Shown here in pieces: positions 19,823 to 32,900 of a stretch of DNA of 64,000 bases (the stretch's first letter is position 1; every line of letters starts with the position of its first letter). This stretch comes from Panagrolaimus kolymaensis (Eukaryota; Nematoda; Chromadorea; Rhabditida; Panagrolaimidae), in the NCBI GenBank assembly GCA_028622995.1, contig JAJQJQ010000019.1, positions 186,001-250,000 on the forward strand, written 5' to 3'. The position numbers were made by a program, and so were the translations under genes. The notes beneath the pieces are model-generated. The model was not told the DNA's origin, did no database searches, and saw nothing but the letters and a program-made list of their open reading frames with translations.

Positions 19823-21734
19823 ATGCCTCCGCTACTTACAACATCATCATCAAATGAGCCAACTCTACCGAAGGATTCCAAACAACAACGATTTTTAAAT
19901 GTTGCAATTGCTGGTTGTTCTCATGGAGAAATGGATAGAATTTATTCAAGTTTAGCTGAAATGGAGAGAAAACGAAATGTTAAATTTGATTTATTAATTT
20001 GTTGTGGCGATTATGAAGCACTACGAAATCAAGCTGATCTTCAAGCAATCAAGCCTTCATCAAAATCTTACAATCAAAAACTTGGAAACTTTCATCAATA
20101 TTATTCTGGAGAAAAAGTTGCACCTGTTTTCACTATTTTCATTGGAGGAAATCATGAAAGCTCTGGATTTTTAGCTGAACTTCCATATGGTGGATGGGTT
20201 GCACCAAAGATTTATTATATTGGTTATTCAAATTTGGTAAAATTTGCTGGTATAACTATTGGTGGACTATCTGGAATTTATAAACCTCAAGATTATCATC
20301 GTGGTATGAATTTATTATGATACTATGGTGACTAATTTTCTTTGTAATTTTCAGGCCATTTTGAACGACCACCATTTAAAAAGCTTCCATTGAGAGATCC
20401 ATCAACACCTGATCTTACTTCCATTGATTCATTGGTTTCCGCATATCATGTTCGTTCCATAGACATTTTCAAGCTCCAACAACTTGCACCTCGTGATGAT
20501 GAACCAAGAACAAATCGTCTCGATATTATGATCTCACACGATTGGCCAGCTGGAGTTACAGATTATGGTAATACTGAAAAACTTCTTAGAGATCATCCAC
20601 ATTTTGGACGTGATATTCGAAATGGGTGCCTTGGAAATATTTATTCTATGGACTTGTTGTATGTAAGTTGCTTTTTTATTTCTGTTTTTTGTCTTAACCT
20701 TTGATGTTGTAGCTTTTGAAACCACGATATTGGTTTTCAGCTCATATGCATTGCTTTTATACAGCTACAGTTCAATTTGATCCAAATTATGATGGAAACC
20801 TAGTACTAGAAGAAACATAATTCCTTGCTTTAGGAAGACCAGGCTCGAATCACAAATTCATTGAAGGTGTACGAATTCCATTGCCTGATGATGCTGAATT
20901 AACATTTGAATATGATCCATTATGGTGTGCTATCTTGAAAAATACTGACCATTTAATGAAAACTACATCAGAGGTATGCGTTTAATCTTTATTTTATGTT
21001 TATCAAAGCACATTTTAGCGACTTTTCATTCCATCATCTTCTGGTCCAGAAAAATGGGATTTTCGTCCATCACCTGAACAAATTCAAAGAGTTCGACAAC
21101 TTTTTAACAATGAATTTACTGTGCCTGAAAATTTTGCTTTAACTGCGCCACCTCATCAATCAACTGATAGGCGTTATGAGCCTTGTCTCTATTATTTGTA
21201 AGCATCTTATATTACTTACGTAAATGAAATAATGAAAGTATTTTTTAGGAATCCACAAACAACCGAATTCTGCAACAAACTTCAAATCACTAATTTTAAT
21301 CAACTTTTGTATTTGAAAAATGAAGAAAACAATGGAATTCCATATTCTCAAATGATGAAACGAGATACCGATCGTAGTGCTGTTGGAGAATTCGTAGCTG
21401 GTAATAATGATGAAGAAGAAGGCGCAAATAAGGTTTGATAAAGGCTCTTATTTAGTTAATGAATGTTACTTTTTAGCTTGGAAATGACTTTCGTTCTCTT
21501 GATGATGATGATGACTTTCTTTCTTTTGACGATGATTCTTCTGATGAAAGTGAAACACCTAAAATGAATCCATTAGTAGCTTCAGAAAGCCTAGAAGATG
21601 TGACTATTGGTGAAAGTGAAACACCTCAAATGAATCCTTTAGTTGCTTCAGAAAGCCTAGAAGATGTTACTATTGGTGAAAAAGAAACGTCCACCACTTC
21701 TTATATCAAGAGCTACTGGTGTTCTATTACTTAA
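19823..21734 (+). pseudogene. Lariat debranching enzyme DBR1, copy 2, with nonsense codon
   Basis: Six exons (19823-20303, 20355-20662, 20713-20973, 21019-21197, 21249-21432, 21477-21734) match copy 1 in phase and, for the first four, in exact length. Motifs GCSHGE, CCGDYEA, GGNHES, SHDWP and SAHMH are all present. In exon 3 the codon that is AAA (Lys) in copy 1 is TAA here (20818-20820), so translation would end after 298 residues, beyond the catalytic motifs but before the C-terminal FEYDPLW segment. Everything downstream is otherwise open to residue 556, which suggests a single recent lesion, a polymorphism or a sequence error. The C-terminal tail carries a 22-residue tandem duplication. 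AATAAA at 21841-21846 follows. Confidence 0.88.
21546..21677 (+). repeat. Two tandem 66-bp units in the DBR1 copy 2 tail
   Basis: Two adjacent in-frame units, each beginning GAAAGTGAAACACCT, encode ESETPKMNPLVASESL... and ESETPQMNPLVASESL.... Copy 1 has only one related unit (out of frame near 5500), so the duplication arose after the two genes separated, or was lost in copy 1. Confidence 0.9.
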
Positions 21735-22096
21735 ATCACAACATGTCGATATGGAAAAATGAATATTATTGATCTTATTGTTTCTTCTTCTTTTCTTTTT
21801 TTACATTTTTGCATTTTATCATTTTGTTATTGTTTGTTTGAATAAATAAGTTGTTTTTGTTTCTTTTGAAATAAGTCCTTTAAAAGTAGCTTTCGTTTTT
21901 AAGGGAATCTAACTCGATTAAACAAATATATCGGAGAGAGTTTTACTGTTTCTTTCATTTATTTACAAATAAATAAATATATTTTACAACGCACAAGAAA
22001 TACACATTAATACACCGTATAAAAAATATGAGGAGAGAGAGAGAAGGAAGGAATGCAAATATCAAACAAACTTTTTGAGTAAATAATAAAAAGTTA
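21735..22096. other. 3' flank of DBR1 copy 2
   Basis: Contains AATAAA at 21841-21846 and the outer edge of the DBR1 duplication: GCTTTCGTTTTTAAGG near 21890-21905 is shared with the 3' flank of copy 1 (~5270-5290, opposite strand). A short GA-microsatellite is at ~22030. Confidence 0.6.
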
Positions 22097-23110
22097 TTAA
22101 TTAAAAAGAAATTGGGTATTTTCTTCATCATAATTTCTTTGTGGAAGATCGTGTTGTTGTTGTTTTCTATGATGATTATGAACTTTTTGAGATAATAATT
22201 CCATTTCCATATTAAGTTTTTCATTTTCTTTAGTAATCAATTCATCTTGACGTTCCGCGAGTTTAAGCTGCTTTAAAATAAGTTCAAGTTGAATTTTTGG
22301 GAGGATTTCTGCTGGATTGGAAATGTCTAATGAACGCTCAGATTTGGTCCCAAAAATGATGCTTGGATCATACATGTAATTACATTGAGGAGGGAAGTTT
22401 TTAGCCATCGCTTCAACAATATTTAATTTTTCAATATCTTTTCGTTGAGTATCAAAAACTTTTTGTAATAAATTTTGAAGATCCTGAGCTCCATCTTTTC
22501 CACATCGATTTTTCATTTCTTCAATATTGCATCGAGTTACACACTTGAAAATGCTGCAAGCTTGATTAGTTTTTTCCATGATTGGATTAACTTTTTCATT
22601 ATTTTTTAATTCACTTTCTTGAATGGCTTGAGTGAGGTGATGGACTTGGTCGTTAATTTCATTATAATCTCCGCAAGAATTGGCACAGATCTGATAAATA
22701 TTATTTTCATCATTGTTTTCCGTTTCAGTTAAACATAAATAAATTTTTTCAACTTTTTCACGATTTTCTGTTTCACAAATAACATTTATTGATTCCAATG
22801 CAAAGGGATTGGATTCAATTTTGCATTTATCAATGCATTCGCGAGTTGAAGAAATTAAATTACAAATTTCATTAATTTTTCCAAAATATCGTAATAAATC
22901 TGGATTTTTCATTAATGAAATTTCTTCATCAAATTTTGTTACATTTTCCATGCATGTTTTTAAGCAATCATTTCCATTAATAATTTTATCGAATTCTTTT
23001 CTATATACTGGATTTCCTGACACCAAATTAACAGCAGCAATAAATGTGACTGCAGCTCCCAACAACAACACGAAAATATTATTATTTATTAAATTTAAAC
23101 TTTTTACCAT
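22097..23110 (-). CDS. CPG4-like secreted protein, short-tailed paralogue
   Basis: An intronless frame of 337 residues. A signal peptide covers ~1-32 (hydrophobic core FVLLLGAAVTFIAAV). The first cysteine block (CLKTCM ... INEICNL ... CIDKCK ... VICE ... YLCL ... ICANSC) is followed by the second (CSIFKCVTRCNIEEM ... RCGKDG ... PPQCNYMYDP), matching the order seen in the 543-residue paralogue at 14984-16615. A Lys/Glu/Leu-rich amphipathic segment (~270-305) may form a coiled coil. The end is basic and Gln/His-rich. It faces DBR1 copy 2 tail to tail. A near-identical internal fragment lies at 8634-9006, so this gene or its locus has recently been a donor of duplicated sequence. Confidence 0.75.
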   Translation of the reverse strand: MVKSLNLINNNIFVLLLGAAVTFIAAVNLVSGNPVYRKEFDKIINGNDCLKTCMENVTKFDEEISLMKNPDLLRYFGKINEICNLISSTRECIDKCKIESNPFALESINVICETENREKVEKIYLCLTETENNDENNIYQICANSCGDYNEINDQVHHLTQAIQESELKNNEKVNPIMEKTNQACSIFKCVTRCNIEEMKNRCGKDGAQDLQNLLQKVFDTQRKDIEKLNIVEAMAKNFPPQCNYMYDPSIIFGTKSERSLDISNPAEILPKIQLELILKQLKLAERQDELITKENEKLNMEMELLSQKVHNHHRKQQQHDLPQRNYDEENTQFLFN

Positions 23111-25631
23111 TTTTTTTTCTGGGTTTCAATAAAATATAAAATTAATAAAAATAACTAAAGATTAATTTTATTTAATGGAAATATAAAATTTTTTAAAACC
23201 TTTTTATATCAAAAAAATTTATGATGGGTATTAAAAACTTTTTTTATGATCCTTAAGAAACTTAACTTTAAAAATAAAAATCTTCTTCTTTTTCATCTAA
23301 AAGGCGGAGTTGCTTTTTTTCCTTTCATGTGTTTGGTGGTTGCGCAATATAATAATATTTTTTATTACCAGCCGGAAAGAAAAAAAAACTTAACTTTTTT
23401 TTTATTAAGAAAGAAGACGTCTTCGTCGATGGCAATAAAAAATAAAAGTTTGACAGCTGTGTAACAAAAGAAAAGAATTATGATCTTTCTCTCTTCTCTC
23501 ATTCGATCTTCTTCTTTCTTTGCTTTCTTCGTTTTCGCTTTTTTGTGGGTTTTAAATATTTTTTTTCTTCTCTTATTCAATTTTATTTCATGAATGATCG
23601 TAGCGTTTTTTTTTGTTGAAACTTGAGAATTAAAAATCTTCTTCGCCACTCAAATTTTTTTAATGTGTTGCGCAATAAAAAAAGAAATTAAAGAGAGCTC
23701 AATTTATGGTCAAAAATCAAATCAAATCAAAAAGTTTTAATAGACATAAAATTGATCCATGATTGATAAATAAAAAAACTTTTGTGAATATCGGAAGCAG
23801 AAAGTAGTAGTAGTAATAATTTTTTATTTGTTTATTTAAGGATTTCAACAAAAGAAAAATAATAAATAAATAGTTTCTAAATTCAGTTGCCGAATTTAGA
23901 GACTTGGTTTTTTTTCTTTAAAAAAGTTTACAATTTTTTTGAGGATTTCATGAAAAGTTGTACATAGGTTAAAAAAATAAAAACAAAATCAAAGAAAATA
24001 AAAAATAAAATCGTAAATATTAGATATTGTGTTTTGATTACAAAATCTTCTTTATAAATATGTAGAATGTTTGAAACAAAAAAGTGTCATATTACTGTAT
24101 AATTTTTTTGGGTTTAAAACTTTAATTAAAAATTGATCGCAAAGCATCGTTGTTGCAAAAATAAAATAGCAAGAAAAATTAAATATGTATGAGTTTGAAA
24201 TATTTTTATTCTCTCATTTTTCAAAATAAAATTTTTTTTAAAAAGTTGAAGAATCAAAATTTTTTTACAACTGTATTCGAAGATGTGGTGTAAAAAAGAT
24301 AAATCAGTCAAATTAAGAAAGCAAACCTTTTTTTAAATTTCCTTTTTTTGCTGTAATAAATTGGTTTTAATTAATTGCTTTTTATTTAAAAAAAAAAAAA
24401 TTTATTTAGAAGAAGTACGAAAGATTAATGCATTCATTGATTATTATTATTATTATTCCAAATACTAATACGTGGTAGTATATTTATTGCCACAACCAAA
24501 AGTCACACAGATTGATGAACTTTTATTTTCATCAAAATTATTGTCTGTCAAATAAAACTTTTCTAACACACACACGACTCAAGAAATTGATATATTGGAA
24601 TTTTTATATGAAGCTGTTAGATAATGCAAAAAAAAAAAAAGAAACAACAAAAAAAAATGGAATTTCAGCCTTTCATGAATCCTGTTCAGCACATGTTTCA
24701 TTGTTGCATAATCAAATCACTCAAGTTTTTGTTGATCTTTACTTTATTTTTTGCAAATTTGTTTTTTGAACTTTCTTATAAAACCAAAAAATTAAACTTT
24801 AACTTTTTCTTTTAAATCACGTTAGAAATATTAAAAACTGCGTCAGAGTGAGAAAAACTAGAAAAAAAGATCAACTTTCTTGATCAAATGCGCACATAGA
24901 AAATTAGAAGAAAAAAAAATCAAACTTTTATTTGATTCTTATTTTTTTTTGTATTGTACTTTCGATCTTTCTAAAAATAAGAAAAAGTTTTTGCATACTT
25001 GGTACTTGGATTTTTGCTGATGAATCACGTCATTGGGTGAAGAAGTTGAGATTCTTTAATGACTCTGTATTCAAATCAGGTTAATTACCATTGAAGATTT
25101 ACTCGCCAAAAATTTTATTGTAGGTCTGTTTACAAAGAAAGCAAAAAAATAGAAAATTAACACACACAAAAGGCATTCAAGCAGTGAACCTCCAGCATAT
25201 GCATATCTGTGCCTTGCAACAAACGCCATGGCATTCATCTTCCAAGAAGCTTCTTTCGCAACAACAAAAAAATATGGTCTTGTTTTTAACACAAATTCAC
25301 AAAAACCATTGATTGCTAATATTTTTATTTATTTATCTTCAAAAAAAACTATTAACTAATGAAATAAAGGTAGTAAAGACGAAGACAATTTCAATAATTT
25401 TGAGAGTTAAGATCCTCTCTTATAAAGACTAAAATAAACTCTTTTTTTGCTGCTGCTGCTTCAAACCGGAAATTTCTAAGAGAGAAGAAAAAAAGTTAAA
25501 TAAAAAAACTATAAAAACCAAACAAGAAGAAAAAACATAATTTTTTATTATAACAAAAAGAAGAACAACAATTAAATATATGTATGTAGAATCATTCCTA
25601 ATTATTTTTGTATGAGTTGAAGAGTCCATTA
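23111..25631. other. AT-rich intergenic region
   Basis: About 2.5 kb with no supported gene. It holds purine/pyrimidine-biased tracts (23460-23640), a TTA-type microsatellite near 24437-24458, and the 3' flank of the ABC transporter at the right. Only scattered AACTG motifs (e.g. 24837). Confidence 0.5.
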
Positions 25632-28461
25632 TTAGAAATTATCATCACGCCATCCAATAGCTTGCTTTTCAACCAATTTACGAAAAACTCCATCCGGGAT
25701 TGACATCAATTCATCAAAGTTTCCTAATTCTGCAACACAACCACGTTCAAGTACAACGATTTGATCAGCATGTTTGATAGTTGATAACCTGAAAAAAGAA
25801 AAAGCAATAAGTTGATGTAAAAAAGGTGGCAAAAGTAGTCATGAACATAGTGTGCAACAACATATTTCAAAACTCAAGGTTGTTGTTTTCGAAAAGTTTA
25901 GAAAATAAAGGATTAAAAAGTTTAAAGTAAAACAGCAGGAAGCCATCAAATTGAAAGTGGAAGGAAACCCTCTAATCTTATTAGAAGAAAAAACAAGATT
26001 ATATAAGAAAAAGAAAACATGAAAGTAGCCAAAAAGCTGCAGTAAAACAACATCAAAGTTTCACAATTAATGATGCTGATAGAGAAAGCAAAACACCCTA
26101 ACAAAAAATTAGAATATAAAATGGCAACTTACCGATGAGCAATAATAATAACAGTTTTCTTATTATGTTCAAGTAAATTATTGAGTGCTTTACGAACAAG
26201 ATATTCACTTGTTGCATCCAATGCACTTGTAGCTTCATCCATAATTAATACTTTTGGATCAGTAACTAATGCTCGAGCAATAGCAATACGCTGCTTTTGT
26301 CCACCAGATAACATAGAATGTCCTGCTTCACCAATCACAGTTTGAAATCCTTCATGAAAAGTTTTAATAAATTCAAGCGAATTTGATTGAGCTGCAGCTT
26401 GTTGAACTTGAGCATTGGTAATTAATGCAGGTTTTTGAGCTCCATAACAAATATTATTCCATATTGTTGTTGAAAATAATACAGGTTCTTGCGGCACGGT
26501 TCCAATCATTCTTCTCCAGTGTGATGGATCAAGTTCGCGAAGATCATGGTCATCGACGAGGATTCTGCCTTGAGATGGATTGTAAAGTCTAAAAATGAAC
26601 AAAGTTATGGCGGATGATTACATAAGCATAGGCAGCAAAGAAGTGAATACCATAGCGAGGTAGTAAATAAGTAAAGAAAGCATACCTTAACAACAAATGA
26701 GCGATCGTAGATTTTCCACTACCAGATGGTCCAACGATAGCTGTAATCTTTCCTGCAGGAACTTTGAATGATACATCATTGAAAATTGTATCACGTTCAG
26801 GATATGAGAATGCAACACCTTCAAATCGAATTCCTTTATGAATTTCATCAATTTTGATTCCACCAGTTAAAGGAATGGTTGGTTTTTCTTCAGCAAGTTG
26901 GAATAATCTTTGACTTGCACCCAAACCTTTCATCAGCTCATTATAAAATGATGATAAACTTGATAGACCACCAACGCATAAACCAGCATAAAGACAAAAT
27001 GATGATAATTCTCCATATGTAAGTAATCCTTTACTAATCAAGTGTGTACCATAAAACAGGACGGATGTAATTGCAAGATAACCCGTAAGTTGAAACTATA
27101 AAAGCAACAAAATGAATCAATGGCAATGATCAAAATGAGCTTACCGAACCAAACATAATACCCTTGAAAAGTCCTTCCTTTTTCGAGATTTCCCAAATTT
27201 CTTGAATCTTATCTTTATAAGTTTGTAATTCACGTTCTTCAGCAACCAAAATTCTAACAGTTTTAATATTTGATAATCGTTCAGTTGCTACACCATTTGC
27301 ATTTGCAACAGCTTCTTGCATTTGCATTGTATATTTGCGTTGTAATTTACCAAAGAAATAAAATGTTCCCATGATGATTGGAATTACAATTGTTACTGGT
27401 TTACAAAGCGTTGTTGAAGTGTAAAGCTGAAACAAGGAAGTGGTTAAAACAAGTTATGGGCAGAATAATAATAGCCCTAACCATTAATCCAGCTGAACCA
27501 GTAATAGTAAACACCGAACGTAATCCATCACTTAAATTCGTTGAAACAGCATGTCCCACAACCAATGCATCAGAACTGAGACGACTAACAATTTCTCCAA
27601 CTCGGTTTTTATCAAAGAATGCCATATCATGCGTTAACACTCGACCAAAGACTTTTGTTCGTAGATCATTGATGATAAGTTGTCCTAAAATCAAAAGTTA
27701 TAAGTATATCAAGAGTTTCAAACAATAATAAACCTGCTGTATGCATGCAATATGATCGTCCAACAATAGCACCAGCACCACCAACTAACAGCAATACCAA
27801 AGCAAAAGGATGTTGTTTCAAATATTTTGCAATCTTCATTGCAGTATCTTCTTCTCGTTTAACATGTTTTTTATTAGCATCAAATTCATCGACGAGTTTA
27901 CCAAGAATATGTGGAGTTGCAAGAAAAATTGATGAACCAAGACCAAGAAACAGAAATCCAGCTAAAAAAAGTGGAATATTAGAAAAATCATACAAATGAA
28001 AAACTAAACAAGCATACCTCCAATACGTCTCTTATAAGGACTAGCAAGTTTTAGAATCTTCACAAATTGCGGCCATGATGCTTCACGTAATTTTAAAGCT
28101 TTTCGTTTATCTGATGAAACAAATGTTCGTTTTAGTTCTTTTTGAAACAACAGCCTTGGTGATTGTATTCTTATTGAATTTGTTGAATTGAAAATTGATT
28201 GACGAGGAAACGAGCAGAATGTCCTAAAAATGGAGAATAAGTAAACGTAAACAAAGATATTACAGCAAAAGATAATGTGAGTAACAAAATAAGGTTTAAA
28301 GGTGAATGAATAGCTTAGAAAAAGCAATAACTTCAAAAATCAAGCATGAATATATATGAAAAATCTTCTTACTTTGCTGTACTTGATGTTGGAAGGTTAA
28401 GAAATCCGCAGCGTATACATTGTAATGGAGCACTTAGAAGTAATCGATTTACAGGTAGCAT
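25632..28461 (-). CDS. Mitochondrial-type ABCB half transporter (ABCB8/ABCB10-like)
   Basis: Eight exons (28373-28461, 28018-28223, 27734-27961, 27482-27684, 27145-27426, 26686-27095, 26133-26588, 25632-25788) join to 676 residues. The basic, Ser/Leu-rich N-terminus, free of acidic residues, looks like a mitochondrial presequence. A six-helix transmembrane domain occupies roughly residues 90-400. The nucleotide-binding domain has Walker A GPSGSGKST, Q-loop VPQEPVLF, signature LSGGQKQRIAIARAL, Walker B VLIMDEATSALD and H-loop IIIAHR. One transmembrane plus one nucleotide-binding domain means it works as a dimer, presumably in the inner mitochondrial membrane; the substrate cannot be read from sequence. 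Intron 7 is 344 bp, the others are short. Confidence 0.93.
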
Positions 28462-29856
28462 CGTGAATTAATTTTGTTATTGATTGATGTTGTTGTTCTT
28501 TGTTGGAAGGATGAAAGATCAATTTAGACGTTTGAGGAAGACAAGATGGTAGTAACAATAATATTCCTAAAAAAAACACATAAAATTACATAATGAATTA
28601 CAAGAAACACACGAGAATAAATTAAAGGCTTTGTACACGTAGAAAAAAGATAGAGAGGTAAAAAAAATGTGTTAGAAAAAAGGAGGAAGGAAAATATTTA
28701 TTGCGTCAATAATAATAATAAACAACAAAACAAAGAAAATATTTCATGGAAAAACAGGGATAAGAATTTTTTTTAGTTGTTCTCGGTCAATGTTGTTTTT
28801 TTTGATGATGATGCAAAGAAGAGACACAACAATATGGACATCAAAAACACTTTGCCAATTTTACATGGGAACATTAGTTTTTGGAATTTTTTTTTCTTCA
28901 AAGTCGTGGAAAACCTTTATTTTTTTAAAAATACTAAAAATATGAATTTTATTAATTATAACTGCATTAATTTTATCATTGTTGGTAAATAAGAAAATAT
29001 TAAATTAAATTTTTAAAAAGTGATTCCTCAAATACACACACATATTTTAAACTTTAGTCAACAAAGCAAAAAAAAAGAGTCGACAGACAAACAACAATCA
29101 CAAAAACTCTTCAAAACAATAAATAAACCCGACGACATTGTTTTTTTTTGACGGTGATAAACATTTTTCTTGTTTTTTCTTTTTAATTTTATTGTTAAAA
29201 TCAATTGCAATCGTTTGAGAGAAAAAAGAAGGTATTTTTGCGTCATCATCATCATCAGTAAAAGGTGGATGAATGGACTAATAAAAAAATACAAACAAAA
29301 AAAGGTGAAAGTTCAACTGGTCTAATGAGCTAACGGAGAAAATTTTCAAATATGCTAATTATTATTTTATTTTCTTTGATTAAGAAAAAGGTGAAATAAC
29401 TGAATTCATTTTTTTACAATATTTAACTCTGAACAATATGGAGTTCTGGTGAATATTTTTTTTGGGTTTATTTATAAGTGTATAATCATTGACAATTTTT
29501 TTGGATCATATCCCGTTCGTTAAATTATGTTTTATCAACAAAAAAAATTTATTAAATTAACTGTAACATTTTTTGTTTTGTTGTTGTTATTATTTGCAGC
29601 TATTTTAAATGTGAAAATAAAAATTTAACGACTAAACTTTCAAACTTTTATTTTTCAAATTTAAACTGCATGTTATTATTCAAGCTGAAAATTTTGTTAA
29701 CTTTATAATTTTTTTGGTTGAGAAAAACTGTACTTGAAAATTGATGGTATTTTAGCGCCTATCTATAACTGCTTTGAATAAATGGATTTGTAAGCCGTTA
29801 ATAATTATTGGCTCATCATGAAAATAAGTGCTTTAACTGGAAAAAATTGTAACAGT

Positions 29857-29938
29857 TAGGGTTGGTGATGATGTTGCGACCGGTCGCGACCGGTCTCGAC
29901 CATGAAATTTTCCAAAATCGGTCGCGACACCAACCCTA
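29857..29938. mobile_element. 82-bp hAT-like MITE
   Basis: Inverted termini TAGGGTTGGTG ... CACCAACCCTA enclose CGGTCGCGACC palindromes. Flanks are GTAACAGT (29849-29856) and GTAGCAGT (29939-29946), an 8-bp target duplication with one mismatch. GC-rich against its surroundings. Too small to encode anything. Confidence 0.82.
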
Positions 29939-32900
29939 GTAGCAGTTTATTAGCATTAAAATTGCATATTAATTTCATAATTTAGTTTTTTTATTTTCCT
30001 TTCTTTTTGCTCATGAAACAAAAAAAAAATGAACATGGAATTATATTTCCATGGACTTGAATTAAATAAATAAAAACTGAACCAAATGAGTACCAAAAAA
30101 TAAAGAAATTATTTTATGTAAAAAAAAACTGTGAAATACGATGCATGGTAATCATTATTGACATAAATTTTCTTGCATGTATTAATGATTTGAAAGTAAA
30201 TAAAACTGAATACAATGAAAAATGATTAGCAATGGCAACAAGACTTTTTTGTTAGTTAAAAACTGTTCTTAATGGAAACAATTTTTCTAAAAATGCAGGT
30301 AATTGCTTGCTTATTAACATTTTATGGATAAAAAAACTGTTAATATCTTTCTTTCTTTTTTCCAACACATTATTTTAAATTTTTTGTTTGTAGATAAAAA
30401 GCGGCTACGTTTTTTTTTGTATTATTTATTTAAAACTGAAATAATCTTTGTTGCCGAGCAAGTCTCCATTTTTTACGAAACTTTTTATTTTATCCCCAAA
30501 AAACTTTTGATCGGCAAGAAAAGAAAAGTTAAATGAAAAAGTATACAAAAATACAAAAACATATATGTCAAATATTTCTTCTCCTTTTTTGTTTTTGTTG
30601 TCATTTTCAAGCAAACACAGCTCCGGCTCAAAAAAAATGTAAATGACACAGCAGCAGCGGCAAAAGACGACGACTACCAAAAACGACGAAGGTGACGAAC
30701 TTTACCATCTCTCCCTTTTTTTTCTTGCCGATACTGCTGCTTCCTACTTCTTTTTTTTGGCATTTAAAAAAAATAGTCGCAAAAAAATGAGAAAACACGG
30801 AGCTTTCTTTCTCAAAGGTGACAATCATCATCATCATCAAAATCGACAACATCGAGAAGCGAGAGTTATTCATTCTTGCATCAAAAAAAACGGGAGTCTT
30901 TCTTTTTTCTTTTCTGTAATTTTTTTTTGGTGTATACTGCGACGGTATTTTATTTATGAAAGGCGCCAATCTTTAGTTAGTTCATTTTTTTTCTTTTTTT
31001 TTTGTTTTGTTGGTATAAGTTTAAACTGCGTAAAGAAAATAAATGAGAATACGGTAACAGAAAATTGGATTGCCGATTTTGATTTTTTACAATAGTTTTT
31101 ATTTTATATTTTTAAACCTGTTCTGTTCCTTCACAAGCTCTAATTATTTATTATACGTAACATTTTGTTTTTTAATAAGGAAAGTGATGAGTTAAATTTT
31201 TGGATTGGAGCTTGAATTTAAAAATAATCGTTTATTTTTTTAATAACTGGCATCTCCTTCAATGTCGCATAATAAAATTGAGTGATATTGCTTAGGAAGT
31301 TAGTGAAAGCTTTTAGAACCTATTTTCACTGATTTTTAGTTTTTTCAATTTGATTATTTTCAAAACTGAGTAAAAATTTAGAAAAATAAAAAACTGCGTT
31401 TTACCCACAAGAATACTATCATATTTTAATTTTATTATAAACCTTTTTTTCGTTAAGGCTTTTTTTTAAAAAAACTGTGATCCGTATTGCTTACTGGAAC
31501 TAAAGCAAATTATTGATTTAAGTAATAAACATTAATTTATTTTAGTTTCTGAGATTTTTTTATATTAGAAATTTGGTTGGAGAAAAACTGATTACGTAAT
31601 TGTTTTTGGGCATAAATTAAAAGAAAATTAAACTGTATTTTATAAAACGTTTCAGAATGTTACCGCTTTGATGAATTAATTATATGGGCAAAAAAATTAT
31701 AAACTGTAATTAATCTCTTTTTTTTTATGCAACACTGATAGAAAAAAAAAACATAAAATTAGGTGGTCAAATTTTTTTTCATTTTACAAAACTGTCACAA
31801 AACAAATAATTCGGTGTGTGCCACTAAAGACATTTGTTTTTGACACTTCGAAACTAAATCTTTCTAAATTTTCTTTGAAAGCTATATTTTTTGCTAATTC
31901 GAAAATTTAAATTTTAGTTTTAAAACTGATAAAGAGTCCGCTGTTGCAAAATTTTAATTTTTTGCTTTATTTATCTAAACTGCATCGATTTTTTTAAATA
32001 CGTAATATGCCTTAATCTTCTTTATTTAATTTTTCAACCAAAATATTTAATGACATTTGCGACAAAAAACGCCACTTTTTTTAAATAAACATAAAAAAAT
32101 GCGTCAATTGGTGTTGTTGATGAATTGCAATTGATGATGGCGAAAAATGCTAACCAACCAATGCCATCAAAGCATCCAAAAAATCGTTCTTTTCTTTTTT
32201 TTGCAGAAAAAAAATGCAGCTAAAAAAATCAAAAAAAGCGACAATAAATTAATTGATGATACCTTTTTTAAAGGAAAGTTATTTTTAAAAATGGTTCACT
32301 TTTTTCTTTTGCAGCCATTGATTGCATCGGATGTTGTTGACCAAGCTTTGAGGTTTTGCTGTGAATGAATTGGGTTTAAATCAAGGTTCTGAAATTTTAT
32401 TGTAAAAATGAAGAAAGAAAAAATTATAAATTTTAACAAAAAAATAAACTGAGTACATTAAAATATTTTGGTGACTTCATAAATGAAGGAATTACAACGA
32501 CACAAAAAAAATTAAACTGAAAGTTATTATTTCGGAAGAAAAAGTTCAATGAACAATAAAAAAAACCTTTCGGAAAGAATAAATAAATAAACTGTGTTTT
32601 GGTTTTGTTGATGAATTTATAAACTGATGCATGGTCTTCCATTATTTTTAAATAAAACTGTGAAGGCAGTCGGAGTTATGTCATAGAAGTTTTTTTTCAT
32701 TAATATTTTTGTTTATCAAAAATATTGATAAAGAATTTTTTATGATTTTTTTATTACAAAACCACCAAAGGATCTTAACAAAGAGGAAATAATTTTGTTT
32801 AAAACTGTTCTTCGACAAATAATGACAACAAAAATATTTCATTAAAATTTAATCTTTTATAATTAACTGGCAAAAAAAAAATTCTGCGTTCATATTTGAA

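Noticed and set aside
30628..31095. Overlapping frames on both strands near 30.6-31.1 kb
   Set aside because: Lys/Phe/His-rich translations of A, T and GAA/CTT tracts without start or splice context.
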